From Eonycteris spelaea (taxonomy: Eukaryota; Chordata; Mammalia; Chiroptera; Pteropodidae), in the NCBI GenBank assembly GCA_003508835.1, contig PUFA01000081.1, forward strand, positions 2,914,001-2,978,000: DNA of 64,000 bases, written 5' to 3'. The notes beneath the pieces are model-generated. The model was not told where the DNA came from. It searched no databases and saw only the letters and a list, made by a program, of their open reading frames with translations. The position numbers and the translations under genes are program-made. Positions 10,001-18,200 of the stretch are shown here, piece by piece; position 1 is the first letter of the stretch; every line of letters begins with the position of its first letter.

Positions 10001-10252
10001 CTCACAAGGCTCTGGCCTGATCTCCATCTCTGGGGTCCAACCCTCATTCTGCACCATGAGCTTGCGATTAATGTGGGGCCTTCAAACCCTAGGTTATACT
10101 TAGAATCAGGACGATGACCGACGGTCTACCCGCAGGTCGCCATTCCCAAAGACACCAAGTCGGAAAAAAGCGCCCTGATGGGTTCGTCAACTATCAGAGA
10201 CAGAGGCTCCTCCACACCCGCCCCCGCTACCACACTCACTCGGTCGCTTCAT
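3978..10252 (-). CDS. GNL3: GNL3, nucleostemin (guanine nucleotide-binding protein-like 3)
   Basis: Complete 15-exon gene; the coding exons sum to 1647 nt, 548 residues plus stop, about the family's usual length (human 549 as I recall). The protein is a nucleolar circularly permuted GTPase needed for ribosome biogenesis and proliferation of stem and tumour cells. Order seen: a Lys/Arg-rich nucleolar-localisation N-terminus ([20 protein letters not shown]), a charged coiled-coil stretch around residues 55-95, then the permuted GTPase motifs DARDP, NKSD (G4), GFPNVGKSS (G1 P-loop) and IIDGPSF (G3 position), then a glycine/proline-rich segment (YYCHPPTSW), and an acidic tail ending [11 protein letters not shown]. 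The start is ATG at 10252-10250, inside the CpG island. The introns host four snoRNAs. No disabling change was found. Confidence 0.96.
4147..4216 (-). CDS. GNL3: GNL3 coding exon 14
   Basis: Encodes [18 protein letters not shown] and EESQA. It corresponds to the poorly conserved acidic ENSSGMFAAEET part of human GNL3 and has diverged strongly, but the frame and splice sites (cctacag, GTGAGT) are good. Confidence 0.85.
4490..4674 (-). CDS. GNL3: GNL3 coding exon 13
   Basis: 62 codons, [17 protein letters not shown] then [17 protein letters not shown], followed by the Lys/Glu-rich [11 protein letters not shown] and [12 protein letters not shown]. Acceptor ttcctag, donor GTAAGT. Confidence 0.92.
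4769..4905 (-). CDS. GNL3: GNL3 coding exon 12
   Basis: Encodes [35 protein letters not shown] and [10 protein letters not shown]. Acceptor taccag, donor GTAAGC. Confidence 0.92.
4985..5127 (-). CDS. GNL3: GNL3 coding exon 11
   Basis: Encodes [34 protein letters not shown] and [14 protein letters not shown]. It follows a long A/T homopolymer in the intron on the acceptor side. Confidence 0.92.
5247..5421 (-). CDS. GNL3: GNL3 coding exon 10 (G3 region)
   Basis: Encodes [19 protein letters not shown] through SQADARQ. IIDGPS sits where canonical GTPases have DTPG; human has DSPS as I recall. Acceptor ttctag, donor GTAAAA. Confidence 0.93.
5422..5924 (-). other. GNL3: GNL3 intron 9, host of SNORD69
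   Basis: Contains SNORD69 close to its 3' end (57 nt before exon 10). The remaining part, about 5550-5920, shows nothing recognisable. Confidence 0.7.
5479..5545 (-). ncRNA. SNORD69: SNORD69, box C/D snoRNA
   Basis: On the minus strand: terminal stem GAAGC/GCTTC, C box (A)TGATGA, an internal CTGA (D') preceded by ATCTGGAT, a C'-like box in GCTGAG, and a D box CTGA preceded by GTTCAATCCAACC. The layout and body match SNORD69 as I recall it; this snoRNA guides 28S rRNA 2'-O-methylation and is hosted by GNL3 in human. It lies in intron 9, 57 nt from the acceptor, a usual distance for splicing-coupled snoRNP assembly. An unrelated open frame overlaps it by chance. Confidence 0.92.
5925..6012 (-). 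CDS. GNL3: GNL3 coding exon 9 (P-loop)
   Basis: Encodes [18 protein letters not shown] and [20 protein letters not shown] is the G1 phosphate-binding loop. Acceptor ttgtag, donor GTAAAC. Confidence 0.94.
6013..6461 (-). other. GNL3: GNL3 intron 8, host of a SNORD19-type snoRNA
   Basis: Holds a C/D snoRNA 89 nt before exon 9, plus a short GAAT tetranucleotide run near 6255 and a short GT run near 6319-6331. Confidence 0.7.
6102..6172 (-). ncRNA. SNORD19: SNORD19-family box C/D snoRNA (intron 8 copy)
   Basis: Minus strand: 7-bp terminal stem GCAAGAT/ATCTTGC, C box written TGAGGA instead of TGATGA, D box CTGA preceded by AGATCCAACT. That guide is complementary to the conserved 18S segment AGTTGGATCT, and the fifth base upstream of the D box pairs with a G (the SNORD19 target, G683 in human numbering as I recall). 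It is a paralogue of the copies in introns 6 and 7. The letter suffix (19, 19B, 19C) cannot be assigned from sequence alone. Confidence 0.85.
6462..6579 (-). CDS. GNL3: GNL3 coding exon 8
   Basis: Encodes [35 protein letters not shown] and VGVV. The acceptor used here is gtgaag followed by GTAAGG, chosen because it keeps the frame. The expected upstream acceptor seems to be lost (see findings). Polypyrimidine tract poor. Confidence 0.85.
6707..6773 (-). ncRNA. SNORD19: SNORD19-family box C/D snoRNA (intron 7 copy)
   Basis: Minus strand: terminal stem TGAAAT/ATTTCA, perfect C box ATGATGA, D box CTGA preceded by AAGATCCAACT, the 18S guide shared with its paralogues. It lies 127 nt before exon 8. 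The ungapped C and D boxes and the stem make it a good candidate for a functional gene. Confidence 0.92.
6826..6938 (-). CDS. GNL3: GNL3 coding exon 7
   Basis: Encodes [36 protein letters not shown] and TK. The first base pair of the Asp codon completes the NKSD motif (G4, guanine specificity). Acceptor tatcag, donor GTACCC. Confidence 0.93.
6939..7700 (-). other. GNL3: GNL3 intron 6, host of a SNORD19-type snoRNA
   Basis: The snoRNA sits only about 40 nt from the 5' splice site; the remaining 6939-7595 shows no feature I recognise. Confidence 0.65.
7596..7660 (-). ncRNA. SNORD19: SNORD19-family box C/D snoRNA (intron 6 copy)
   Basis: Minus strand: terminal stem TGAGG/CCTCA, C box ATGATGA, several internal CTGA motifs that can serve as D', and a D box CTGA preceded by AAGATCCAACT, complementary to 18S AGTTGGATCTT. 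Unusually for an intronic snoRNA, it is near the 5' splice site and about 650 nt from the acceptor. Confidence 0.9.
7701..7833 (-). CDS. GNL3: GNL3 coding exon 6 (DARDP, NKS)
   Basis: Encodes [36 protein letters not shown] and [13 protein letters not shown] is the G5-like motif, placed before G4 as expected in circularly permuted GTPases of the YlqF/Nug family. Acceptor gacag, donor GTGAGC. Confidence 0.94.
7834..8524 (-). other. GNL3: GNL3 intron 5
   Basis: 690 nt with no snoRNA boxes in correct order and no recognised repeat. Confidence 0.6.
8525..8608 (-). CDS. GNL3: GNL3 coding exon 5
   Basis: 28 codons, [18 protein letters not shown] then [10 protein letters not shown]. Acceptor ttttag, donor GTATTT. 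Confidence 0.9.
8765..8875 (-). CDS. GNL3: GNL3 coding exon 4 (coiled coil)
   Basis: 37 codons, [19 protein letters not shown] then [18 protein letters not shown]. Gln/Lys/Glu-rich, predicted coiled coil. The end reads EPVK where I recall EPMEK in human, one codon fewer. Donor GTGCGA, with a weak +4/+5. Confidence 0.9.
8986..9123 (-). CDS. GNL3: GNL3 coding exon 3
   Basis: 46 codons, [36 protein letters not shown] and [10 protein letters not shown]. The basic part belongs to the nucleolar localisation region. Acceptor gatag, donor GTAAGA. Confidence 0.93.
9124..9529 (-). other. GNL3: GNL3 intron 2
   Basis: About 400 nt without recognisable snoRNA or repeat. Confidence 0.6.
9530..9588 (-). 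CDS. GNL3: GNL3 coding exon 2
   Basis: Encodes [20 protein letters not shown], a strongly basic stretch used for nucleolar targeting. The acceptor cgcag is chosen because it joins the A left by exon 1 into a Lys codon. Donor GTAAGT. Confidence 0.93.
9589..10239 (-). other. GNL3: GNL3 intron 1
   Basis: 650 nt between the start-codon exon and exon 2; GC content rises toward the CpG island. No repeat or snoRNA recognised. Confidence 0.6.
10240..10252 (-). CDS. GNL3: GNL3 coding exon 1 (start codon)
   Basis: ATG AAG CGA CCG A, then the donor GTGAGTG. Gives MKRP plus the first base of Lys5. Only 13 coding nt. Accepted because its phase and donor fit exon 2 exactly and the MKRPKLKKASK start matches nucleostemin. 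Confidence 0.93.
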
Positions 10253-10313
10253 TCTGGAGGCGGAAACAGCAGTAACGGCAACGATACGGTGTACCGAGAG
10301 CCGCCGCCGGCGC

Positions 10314-10319
10314 CACGTG
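10314..10319. promoter_or_regulatory. GNL3: E-box CACGTG upstream of GNL3
   Basis: Palindromic CACGTG 62 nt before the GNL3 ATG, within the CpG island. MYC/MAX and USF bind such sites; GNL3 is known as a MYC-responsive gene. Occupancy is inferred. Confidence 0.6.
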
Positions 10320-10390
10320 CGAACTGAGAACACCGGCGAGCGTCACGCACTCACGCTGCCGCCGTAAAGCGCGCTGCATCCGGTCTGCGG

Positions 10391-10400
10391 TGCGCGCGCA
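10391..10400. promoter_or_regulatory. NRF1-like palindrome TGCGCGCGCA
   Basis: Resembles the NRF1 consensus (GCGCATGCGC), common in bidirectional CpG-island promoters. Lies between the two presumed start sites. Confidence 0.35.
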
Positions 10401-10479
10401 CGCAGTGTCGCGAGGGGCCGGGTTCGCTCGGCGGCCCCCGGCTGGTTTTGCGGCGGCACCGGGAGGGGTGAGGGAGGTG

Positions 10480-10608
10480 AGGGCGGCGGGTGCAGGAGCG
10501 ACGGCAGCGGCCGCGAACGGAGGAGCAATAGCAGCAGCCGTGGCGGCCACGGGGCGGGGCACGGCGGTCGGGGACCGCAGCCGGGGCTGCAGGCGGCGAA
10601 GCGGCTGG
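10480..10608 (+). other. PBRM1: PBRM1 first, noncoding exon (approximate 5' end)
   Basis: A strong donor (gcggctgg then GTAAGG) sits at 10608/10609 at the downstream side of the CpG island, and the first coding PBRM1 exon has 15 nt of 5' UTR before its ATG. The exon start is a guess from the island position. Confidence 0.5.
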
Positions 10609-13600
10609 GTAAGGCCGGGCCTGGGGCGGGCGGGGCCGCACCTCTTCGTCTGGCTGCCGGGCCTTTGTGTGGGCCCGAGCGGGCGGGAGCCGCGGCAGAG
10701 GCCCAGCCTCGACCGCTTGGATGCGCGGGTCAAGCCGGGCGCAAGGTGCAGGTGGGGCACGGCGGCGGGCGTCGAGACGGGCCTGGCAGCTTTGCCGCAC
10801 CTGCCTGCCTGGACAAAAGCGCGCCGCAGCCGGGAAACTCCCCGCGCTTCTTTTTCCCGCCCCCGGCGGCCGTCCGAGTGCTCGTCGCGGGCAGCTTCAA
10901 AGCTGTCAGCATTTTCCGTAGACCCCCCCCCCTTGTCAGTGACAGATGGAGAAAGTTATTTCCTCCGCAGGTCAAGATCTTCTTTTTTGTTACTGCTTGA
11001 CGGTCTGACACAAACTTTTAGTGATTTTTATACTTTCCGGATGACTGTGTTCAGACTGAGTATTTTTATCAATGGGACTTGTATTTATAGTAGCCGCCAG
11101 ACACTTAAGTTTCTTATCTGCAACACAAAAAATCGAGGTTTCTGATTTTTAACATTTTTTCATATCAAAATTTTTTACTGAAAGAGAAGCATAGTTTTGT
11201 TATTATAGGGTAGATATTGGTGACGTAAAGGGAAAGATTGGCGGAAATGAAATTCTGAAAGACAAGTGACAAGTACACACTGTAGTGGATATAGAAATTA
11301 TTACTACAATTATAGAAACATGGAGTAAAACACTTAACTTATTTTCCAACAAACTAGGGCTCCTCGAAAATGGTTTTAGGTGTTTTTCCCTCCATTTAGA
11401 AACGCATTCTTTCCCAAATATAAGTTGGAAACCAACTGAACTTAATACAAATATAAGAGAGTAGTATAATGTTTGCTTTACTTGTTAACAGATTGCCCAT
11501 ATTTTAAGATCCAAAGTAAGATTGGAAAGTATCTTTTGAAGAAGTATTTCAAATTAAAACAGTAACAGTTGTGAGAGTGGATAAATGGAGGGCCTTGACC
11601 ACTTTCTTTAGCTTTGGGAGTGTGCAGAATACCTCAAATATTCTACCCAAATCCCCAAGATTAGTAAATTGTTGTATATCTATATGTTAGACAACTATCA
11701 AGCCATCAAATATGTGGAAGGATGTTAACTTGGAAGAATCTCCTTAATTTGAAAAAAGCTGCAAAATAATACATAGTTTATTGACACTTTTGAAAAAAGC
11801 AATTGAGGCATAAAATAAATACTGAAAGCTGTGAAAGCCTAAGTTAAGGGTGGTTTTTTCTGGGAAATGGGATTATAAGTGATTTCTTTTTTCCTTTGAG
11901 TTTTCTGTTTCCTACAATTTTTGTTTTAAGCATGCATTTATAGTGTAAAGTACCACTAGAAATACAGGAGAGTACTAAACTTTATAAGCTTCTAAATATA
12001 CCATTTGGCTATACTGAGTAAATATCTTCCCAGGTATACATTTTATAATGTTATTTCTTTACTGTAATTTATTATTTGTTATCAGTCCTTTGAACATGTG
12101 ACCATACTGCCTTTTTAAAATTTGTTATCCAGGGAATCTATTTCTTTTCGTGGAAAAAGAATTGCTGAAGGGATGCTCACAGGTTTTTTCAATTACACAA
12201 ACTTTTTAAAATGTCTCATTTAAATGCACTTTTAATATGTTTATTAAAAACATAAGTTGATCACCCAAACAATACCAAATATTCTATAAACTAGGACTGC
12301 AAAATGAATAAAATTCTTTTCCGTGCCCAGGGAACATGTAATCCTACAGTTGAAACAACTTTTTCGTTGTGCTTTGAAGTTTCAGTGAGATTTCATGTAC
12401 ATTTTGAGTGTCAGGACAATCCAGGGTTAATGTGTACGCTTTACTGTTCTCATTTTGGAAATGAAGAAACAGACCTGAGAAGTTGTGACTCAAGCAACAT
12501 CAAAGCATAATTAGCAGTGGAAAAACTGGGGCTCTTTTTGTCTTCTGAGCTCAGATCATATTGCTCTTCTTACCCACCTGGCCATACTGCCTTTTTTGCC
12601 AGACTTTCAAAGTACATTTTTAAATGCATCCTTTGAATAAGAAAATATTTGAAAACTACTCTTTAAGTTACATCTTTTTATTGTTTTATCAGCATAAACT
12701 AATGACCCAAGGAGTTTTGGATATTGTATGGTCTAAACTATATACACACCAATGATTTATATTTTTTGTCATTCAGCTTTTCAGTAGCTTATTTATAAAA
12801 GTAACTTTGACTTGCCATTGTGGTTGAAGACTTTTTTTGTTTGTTTGTTTTTAACCTTTCTAACTTATATGTGGTTTCTTCCCTTTTCTCATAGGACTTT
12901 TAGAAAGAAATGTCTCTGAATTTTTTGGGGGGGAGGGGTTGGAGAGAATTTTCTGTACTCTTTCCTCACATGAGCCATTTTCAGTTTGTTCCAGCTTGCC
13001 AACACTTGGTATCACAGTGTGAACCTTCCACATATGTTCACTCTCCTTTCAAGCTCTGTGATTGAACTCTGCTCTTATTGACTAGGGGGCATTTGGGCAG
13101 GCATGCTTCATTCCTGGAATTGACAGTCATTCCATGTGAGTAAAGGGGAACCTCAGTGAGACATCTTTAAGCATATAAAAAGCATTTGGTTTAAAAATGG
13201 AAGAAATGTTAGTTACTTTTAATGCCTGAGCCTTTGCTGCAGTTTGTTTCATTGGCGCAAGGAAATTGATATGCCTATTTTTCTTGAGTTCTCTTTCCTT
13301 AGCAGTTCTACTGATTATTTTCTATCTATTCGTGCTCATTTTTACTCCTGACCCTTCTTTTTTATTTCCCTTTTCTCTGTCTTGTTCTTCTCTTTCAGTT
13401 TTGAATATATTAACACTGAATCAGCACTTCTAAAGCCCTGCCTTCTCCCACTGGCTTCAGTTGGCCTTCAGACATTATGAGGAGACTGGCTTTCCGAGGA
13501 GCTGGTTGTGCTCTGGTAAAGCTGGTAAATTACTGATCATCTACACCCTTTCCCTTTTCTGTCCTTCCTTGCCTTTTCCCTTCCATCTTTCTTAAATTTT

Positions 13601-15065
13601 GTTATCCTTTCCATAAAGATTCCCTCTTGTGTTCATCAGATTCACTTGTGTCCTTGTCATAGATTGTTTACAAAGGATGGGTCCTTAGTTTCTTCATCTT
13701 AATGAATTGAGGCCAGTTATCAGACTTTTTATAAAACAAAAATCAACAAAACTTGACTGCACTTGGCTTAAGCCCTTTGAAGCTTTTCACCAGTTGTAGC
13801 CAATTGCAAACTAATACACTGTAACAAACCAAAGCCTAGAGGAAGGAACATCTTCATGTTGGGCTCTGTTTTCAGATACCATATGGACTGTTGAAAGAAG
13901 ACAGGAGACTCCTTTTGTGTCTTAGTTGATTCCCAGGATTGTTCTGCTTTGGTTCCCTGGAGATGTCTAGTTTTTCTCTCCATACTATTGGCAACCCATT
14001 CTTTCAGCTGCCAGTGTCTTAGTTACCTGAAATTGAATGTTGATGATGATGAAAAATTGATTGTTGATGAGGAATGTTGATGATGATCAGTTTTTCTTTT
14101 AGCTTTAGAGAAAGACCCTTAAAATCACACCTTTGATACACTTGTAAAATTGTATGAGCATGTAGGACCTGCCAGTATATACCCTTTCCCTCTAGCTATA
14201 GCAGATTATTTCTGTGAGTACGTTTCTTATGTTATAGTCAAATATATATATTTGTCAAGTTGTATTAAGATTAGACACTTAGCCTGTCTGCCTGAAACTG
14301 ATAGCAAATTTTCGTGTTTCTGAAAGGCCAAGGATCTAAAAGCTCACCTCTGGGGTACTTTCCTGGGTCATCTACTGAAACTTAAAGCTATGGTCTCAAA
14401 ATTCACAGGGATAGGGTACCTCATTTGTTTGGATTGACAAAAGTTTCAAAGCACAGTTTTGTTACTTTGGCATAGGTATGGCAAGTTACATTAAGTGTTT
14501 TCCAGGGGTATGTCTTGTGGATCTTTAATAAGTGGAGAAAATTTATTCAATGTGTTAATTTTAGGGTGCATCTAAAATGCTCGAATGTTAATTGTTCTCT
14601 GTTCCCCTGCCTTTTTGCACTGCTCCTTTGCCACAGGCACAGTTCCCTATTCTTTATTAGTGACTGCTTTGGGGCCTCTGTCCCCAAGGTCTCCCTGGCT
14701 GTCTTAGAGGAAGAGGGATTAATACCTTCAGTACAGTGGTATACCATTACTTGTGGGTTTTCAAACTTCAGTCCAGAGTAATTTGGGGGCCTTGAAGCGG
14801 TTGAGTCATTCAAAATTGGTGATATACAAATGAGTACACTTTTGCCAATTTATCCCATCCAAGCTGAAAGTGTAGCATTCTGGTTAATGAAGAGACTAAA
14901 ACAACAATGTCCAGGACTTTCATTGGAAAAACTTAGTCAAGCTTCTTTGCAACAGTTAAAATATTCTCCCCAGTGAACCAGAAGCTTGATATCAGGTGGC
15001 CAGCTGAGGGCTTGGTGGCAGAGTCTAAATTTAAATATAAGAACATGGCTAATTATTTCTTATAG
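10609..15065 (+). other. PBRM1: PBRM1 intron 1
   Basis: About 4.5 kb. The start is still GC-rich and has a 10-C run at 10923-10932. From about 11.1 kb it is AT-rich with no repeat I can name confidently. A GAT-rich low-complexity patch lies near 14035-14095. Alternative 5' UTR exons known for this gene in other mammals could lie here but cannot be placed from sequence. Confidence 0.5.
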
Positions 15066-15218
15066 AAGAAGTTGGATTCAATGGGTTCCAAGAGAAGAAG
15101 AGCTACTTCCCCTTCCAGTAGTGTCAGTGGGGACTTTGACGACGGGCACCATTCCGTGTCCACACCAGGTCCAAGCAGGAAAAGGAGGAGACTTTCCAAT
15201 CTTCCAACTGTAGATCCT
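15066..15218 (+). CDS. PBRM1: PBRM1 first coding exon (ATG at 15081)
   Basis: Acceptor ttatag, 15 nt of 5' UTR, then ATG at 15081-15083 and 46 codons, [46 protein letters not shown]. The N-terminal basic patches (KRRR, RKRRR) are likely nuclear localisation signals. Donor GTGAGT. Confidence 0.95.
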
Positions 15219-18200
15219 GTGAGTAATTTGGATCACACAGTTTCTTCCTCTTTTCCTATGGTACTCTACTCTTCCTTTAATGATAAGTGGTTAAGATGCA
15301 AGGCCTCCATTTTTTTCCTCTGGATTAATATTCTTAACCTTTCTTTTATAAAAAGTTTAGCCATAAATCTTACAGTAATACATCAGTATTATGAAATAAT
15401 ATAAGGAATATCAATATATCACATTATATATTCACTCTAACTGTGTCATGTGGCAAGCACTGTTCTGGTGATTGGGTAAGATAAGCCAATTTTTCACATG
15501 GAGCTTAAATTCTAGTGTTGGAGGGGAAGGAGAATGGAAACAGATAAATAAAAAATAATAATAAAGTATCCTCAGCTAGTGATAAGTACTAAGAAGAAAA
15601 GTTTGGGTGATTTGGTCTGTTTTGGCACAGACCTTCAAGAAAGATTTCTCTATGTTGAGAAGGCACCAGCCCTGCAGAGTGCTGGGGAAGAATGTTCCAG
15701 GCAGAAGGGCTGGGTTAGGAATGGGTTTTTTGTGTTGTGATTACAGAAAGATGGTCAAGAAGTAGGAGACTGGCAAAGTGCCCAGCCAGGGTATGCAGTT
15801 ACCCTACATACTCCATGGGCAATGTTAGGAGTTTAGATATTATTTTCTGAGTACTGAGAAACCCCTCTATTGGATGCTTTTAAACAAGAGACTGATACGA
15901 ATTAATTTAGTATACAAGAAAAAAAAATCAGCATAAATCTGATGAAAGATACCAAAATATCTATCAGTTAAATTATTTTAAATAGAGATACTGTCAGCAT
16001 ATTTTAGACTTGGGTTCCTAATGGCTATTTAGGGATTTGTTCTTTATCTACTTGCCTTTGATGGGTGTGTTTTTATTAAAGATATCTATATGCCCACACT
16101 GGCTTTCTGTTCACTTATCTGGTGATTTTTCTCTTGTTTTTATGTGTAGATTGCTGTGTGCCATGAACTCTACAACACCATCCGAGACTATAAAGATGAA
16201 CAGGGTAGGCTCCTCTGTGAGCTCTTCATTAGGGCACCGAAGCGAAGGTGAGTTGGAAGGTGAGTGGGAGGAATTTGGTTTTGCATCCATACTTAAAGTG
16301 TTTAGTAATTGAGTATTCTTTTGAAGTGAATAACTTAAATAATACTGGGTTGGATTTTTTTTTTTTTTTTAGTTGCAAGATGGTAGTGAAGCATATTTAA
16401 AAATTGTTAATTATAAAAAAATATACAACGTAAAATTTATAATCTTAACTATTTTTAAGTGTATAGTTCAATAAGTGTTAAGTACTTTCAAATTGTTGTA
16501 CAACAGATTTCTAAAACTTTTTTATATTCCAAAAGTGAAACTCTATACCCATTAAATAACTCCCCATTTCCCCCTTTCCTTCATCCCCTGGCAACCACCA
16601 TTGCACTTTCTGTTCTATGAATTTGACTACTTTGAATTTCTTATAAGTAAAATCATACAGTATTTGTCTTTTGTGACTGGCTTATTTCATGTAGCACAAT
16701 GTCCTCAAGATTCATACATGTTGTAGCATGTGACTGGATTTTCTTTTTAAGGTTGAATAATATTCCATTGCATTAATATACATGTTGTTTATGCATTCAT
16801 CTATTGATAAACACTTGAGTTACTTTTACCTCTTGGCTATCATGAATAATGCTGCAGTGAACATGGGGTGCCAATACTTCTTTGAGATGCAGTTTTCAAT
16901 TCTTTTAGCTATACTGTATACCCATACTTGGGATTGCTGGATCTGTATTGATTGTGGTTTCAATATTTTGAGGAATCACCATACTGATTTCTATAATTGT
17001 CACACCGTTTACATTCCCACCAATAGTGTACAAGGGTTCCAGTTTCTCCACATCTTTGCCACACTTGTAGTAATTTGTAGTAAGTTTTGAAATCAAAAAG
17101 CGTGAGTCCTCTGTGATGATTGGTTTATGAATCAGCTTTGGCAGTCTACCAACTTTGTTCTTTTTTGTCAGATAGTTTTGGCTATTTGGGGCTCTTTGAA
17201 ATTACATATGAATTTCAGGATGGATTTTTCTCTTTCTGCCAAAATACTGTTGGGATTTGATAGGGATTGGGTTTCTTTTTTCTTTCCTTTTTGTAATTTT
17301 TTTTTCCATTATAGTTGGCATATAATACTATATTAGTTTCAGGTATACAACATAGTGATTAGACATCTGTGTAATTTACAAAGTGATCACCCCCAATAAA
17401 TCTTGTTTATTTTGATCTTTAGGTTCCACATATACATGCAATCATATGGCATTTGTCTTCCACTATCTGACTTGCTCCATTCGACAACTACCCTCTATGT
17501 CCATTATGAAATATCTTTTTCCATCCCCCTTTTAGCCTCTGTGTGTCTTTTAATCTGAAGTCTCTTACTGGCAGCATATGTAAGGGTCTTGTTTTCTCAT
17601 ACATCCAGCCACCCTGTCTTTTGATTGGAGTATTTAATTCTTTTTCATTTTTAATACTCATAAATAGATATGTAGTTACTGCCATTCTTTATTTAGACTT
17701 TTGATACATATTTTTTCCTTCTTAAAGAAGTCCTTCTAATATTTTCTGTAATACTGGCTTGGTGATGATGAACTCCTTTAGCTTTTTCTTTCCTGGGAAG
17801 GTCTTTATTTATCCTTCAAATCTAAATGATAGCTTTGCTGGGTAAAGTAAGCTTGGTTGCAGGTCCTGGGTTTTCAACACTTTAAATATTTTGTGCCAAG
17901 CCTTTCTGGCCTGTAACATTTCTGTGGAGAAATCAGCTGACAGTTTTATGGGCATGCCCTTGTATGTAACTAACTGCTTTTCTCTTGCTGCTTTGAATTT
18001 AACCTTTAGCATTTTGATTATGATGTGTCTGAGTTCATCTTGTTTGGGACTGTGAACTTCCTGGGGTTGTATATCTGTTTTTTTACCAAGTTAGGGAAGG
18101 GTTCCATCATTATTTCTTCAAAAAGGTTTTCAATTCCTTGCTTGCTCTCTTCTTGTAATCCTATGATGTGAATGTTGTTATGCTTGATGTTGTCCCAGAG

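Larger units (their letters stand above)
10230..10900. promoter_or_regulatory. CpG island, divergent GNL3/PBRM1 promoter
   Basis: A sharply GC- and CpG-rich block in otherwise AT-rich DNA. It contains the GNL3 start-codon exon on the minus strand and the first PBRM1 exon on the plus strand, so it very probably drives both genes in opposite directions. It includes a CACGTG E-box, an NRF1-like palindrome and GC boxes (ggggcgggg near 10549, gggcggg near 10624). No TATA box was seen. Transcription start sites cannot be fixed from the sequence. Confidence 0.85.

Noticed and set aside
10390..11145. Long open frames on both strands of the CpG island (up to 251 codons)
   Set aside because: GC-rich DNA is poor in stop codons. 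Composition is Ala/Arg/Gly/Pro low complexity, frames overlap on both strands, and the first PBRM1 exon donor lies inside.
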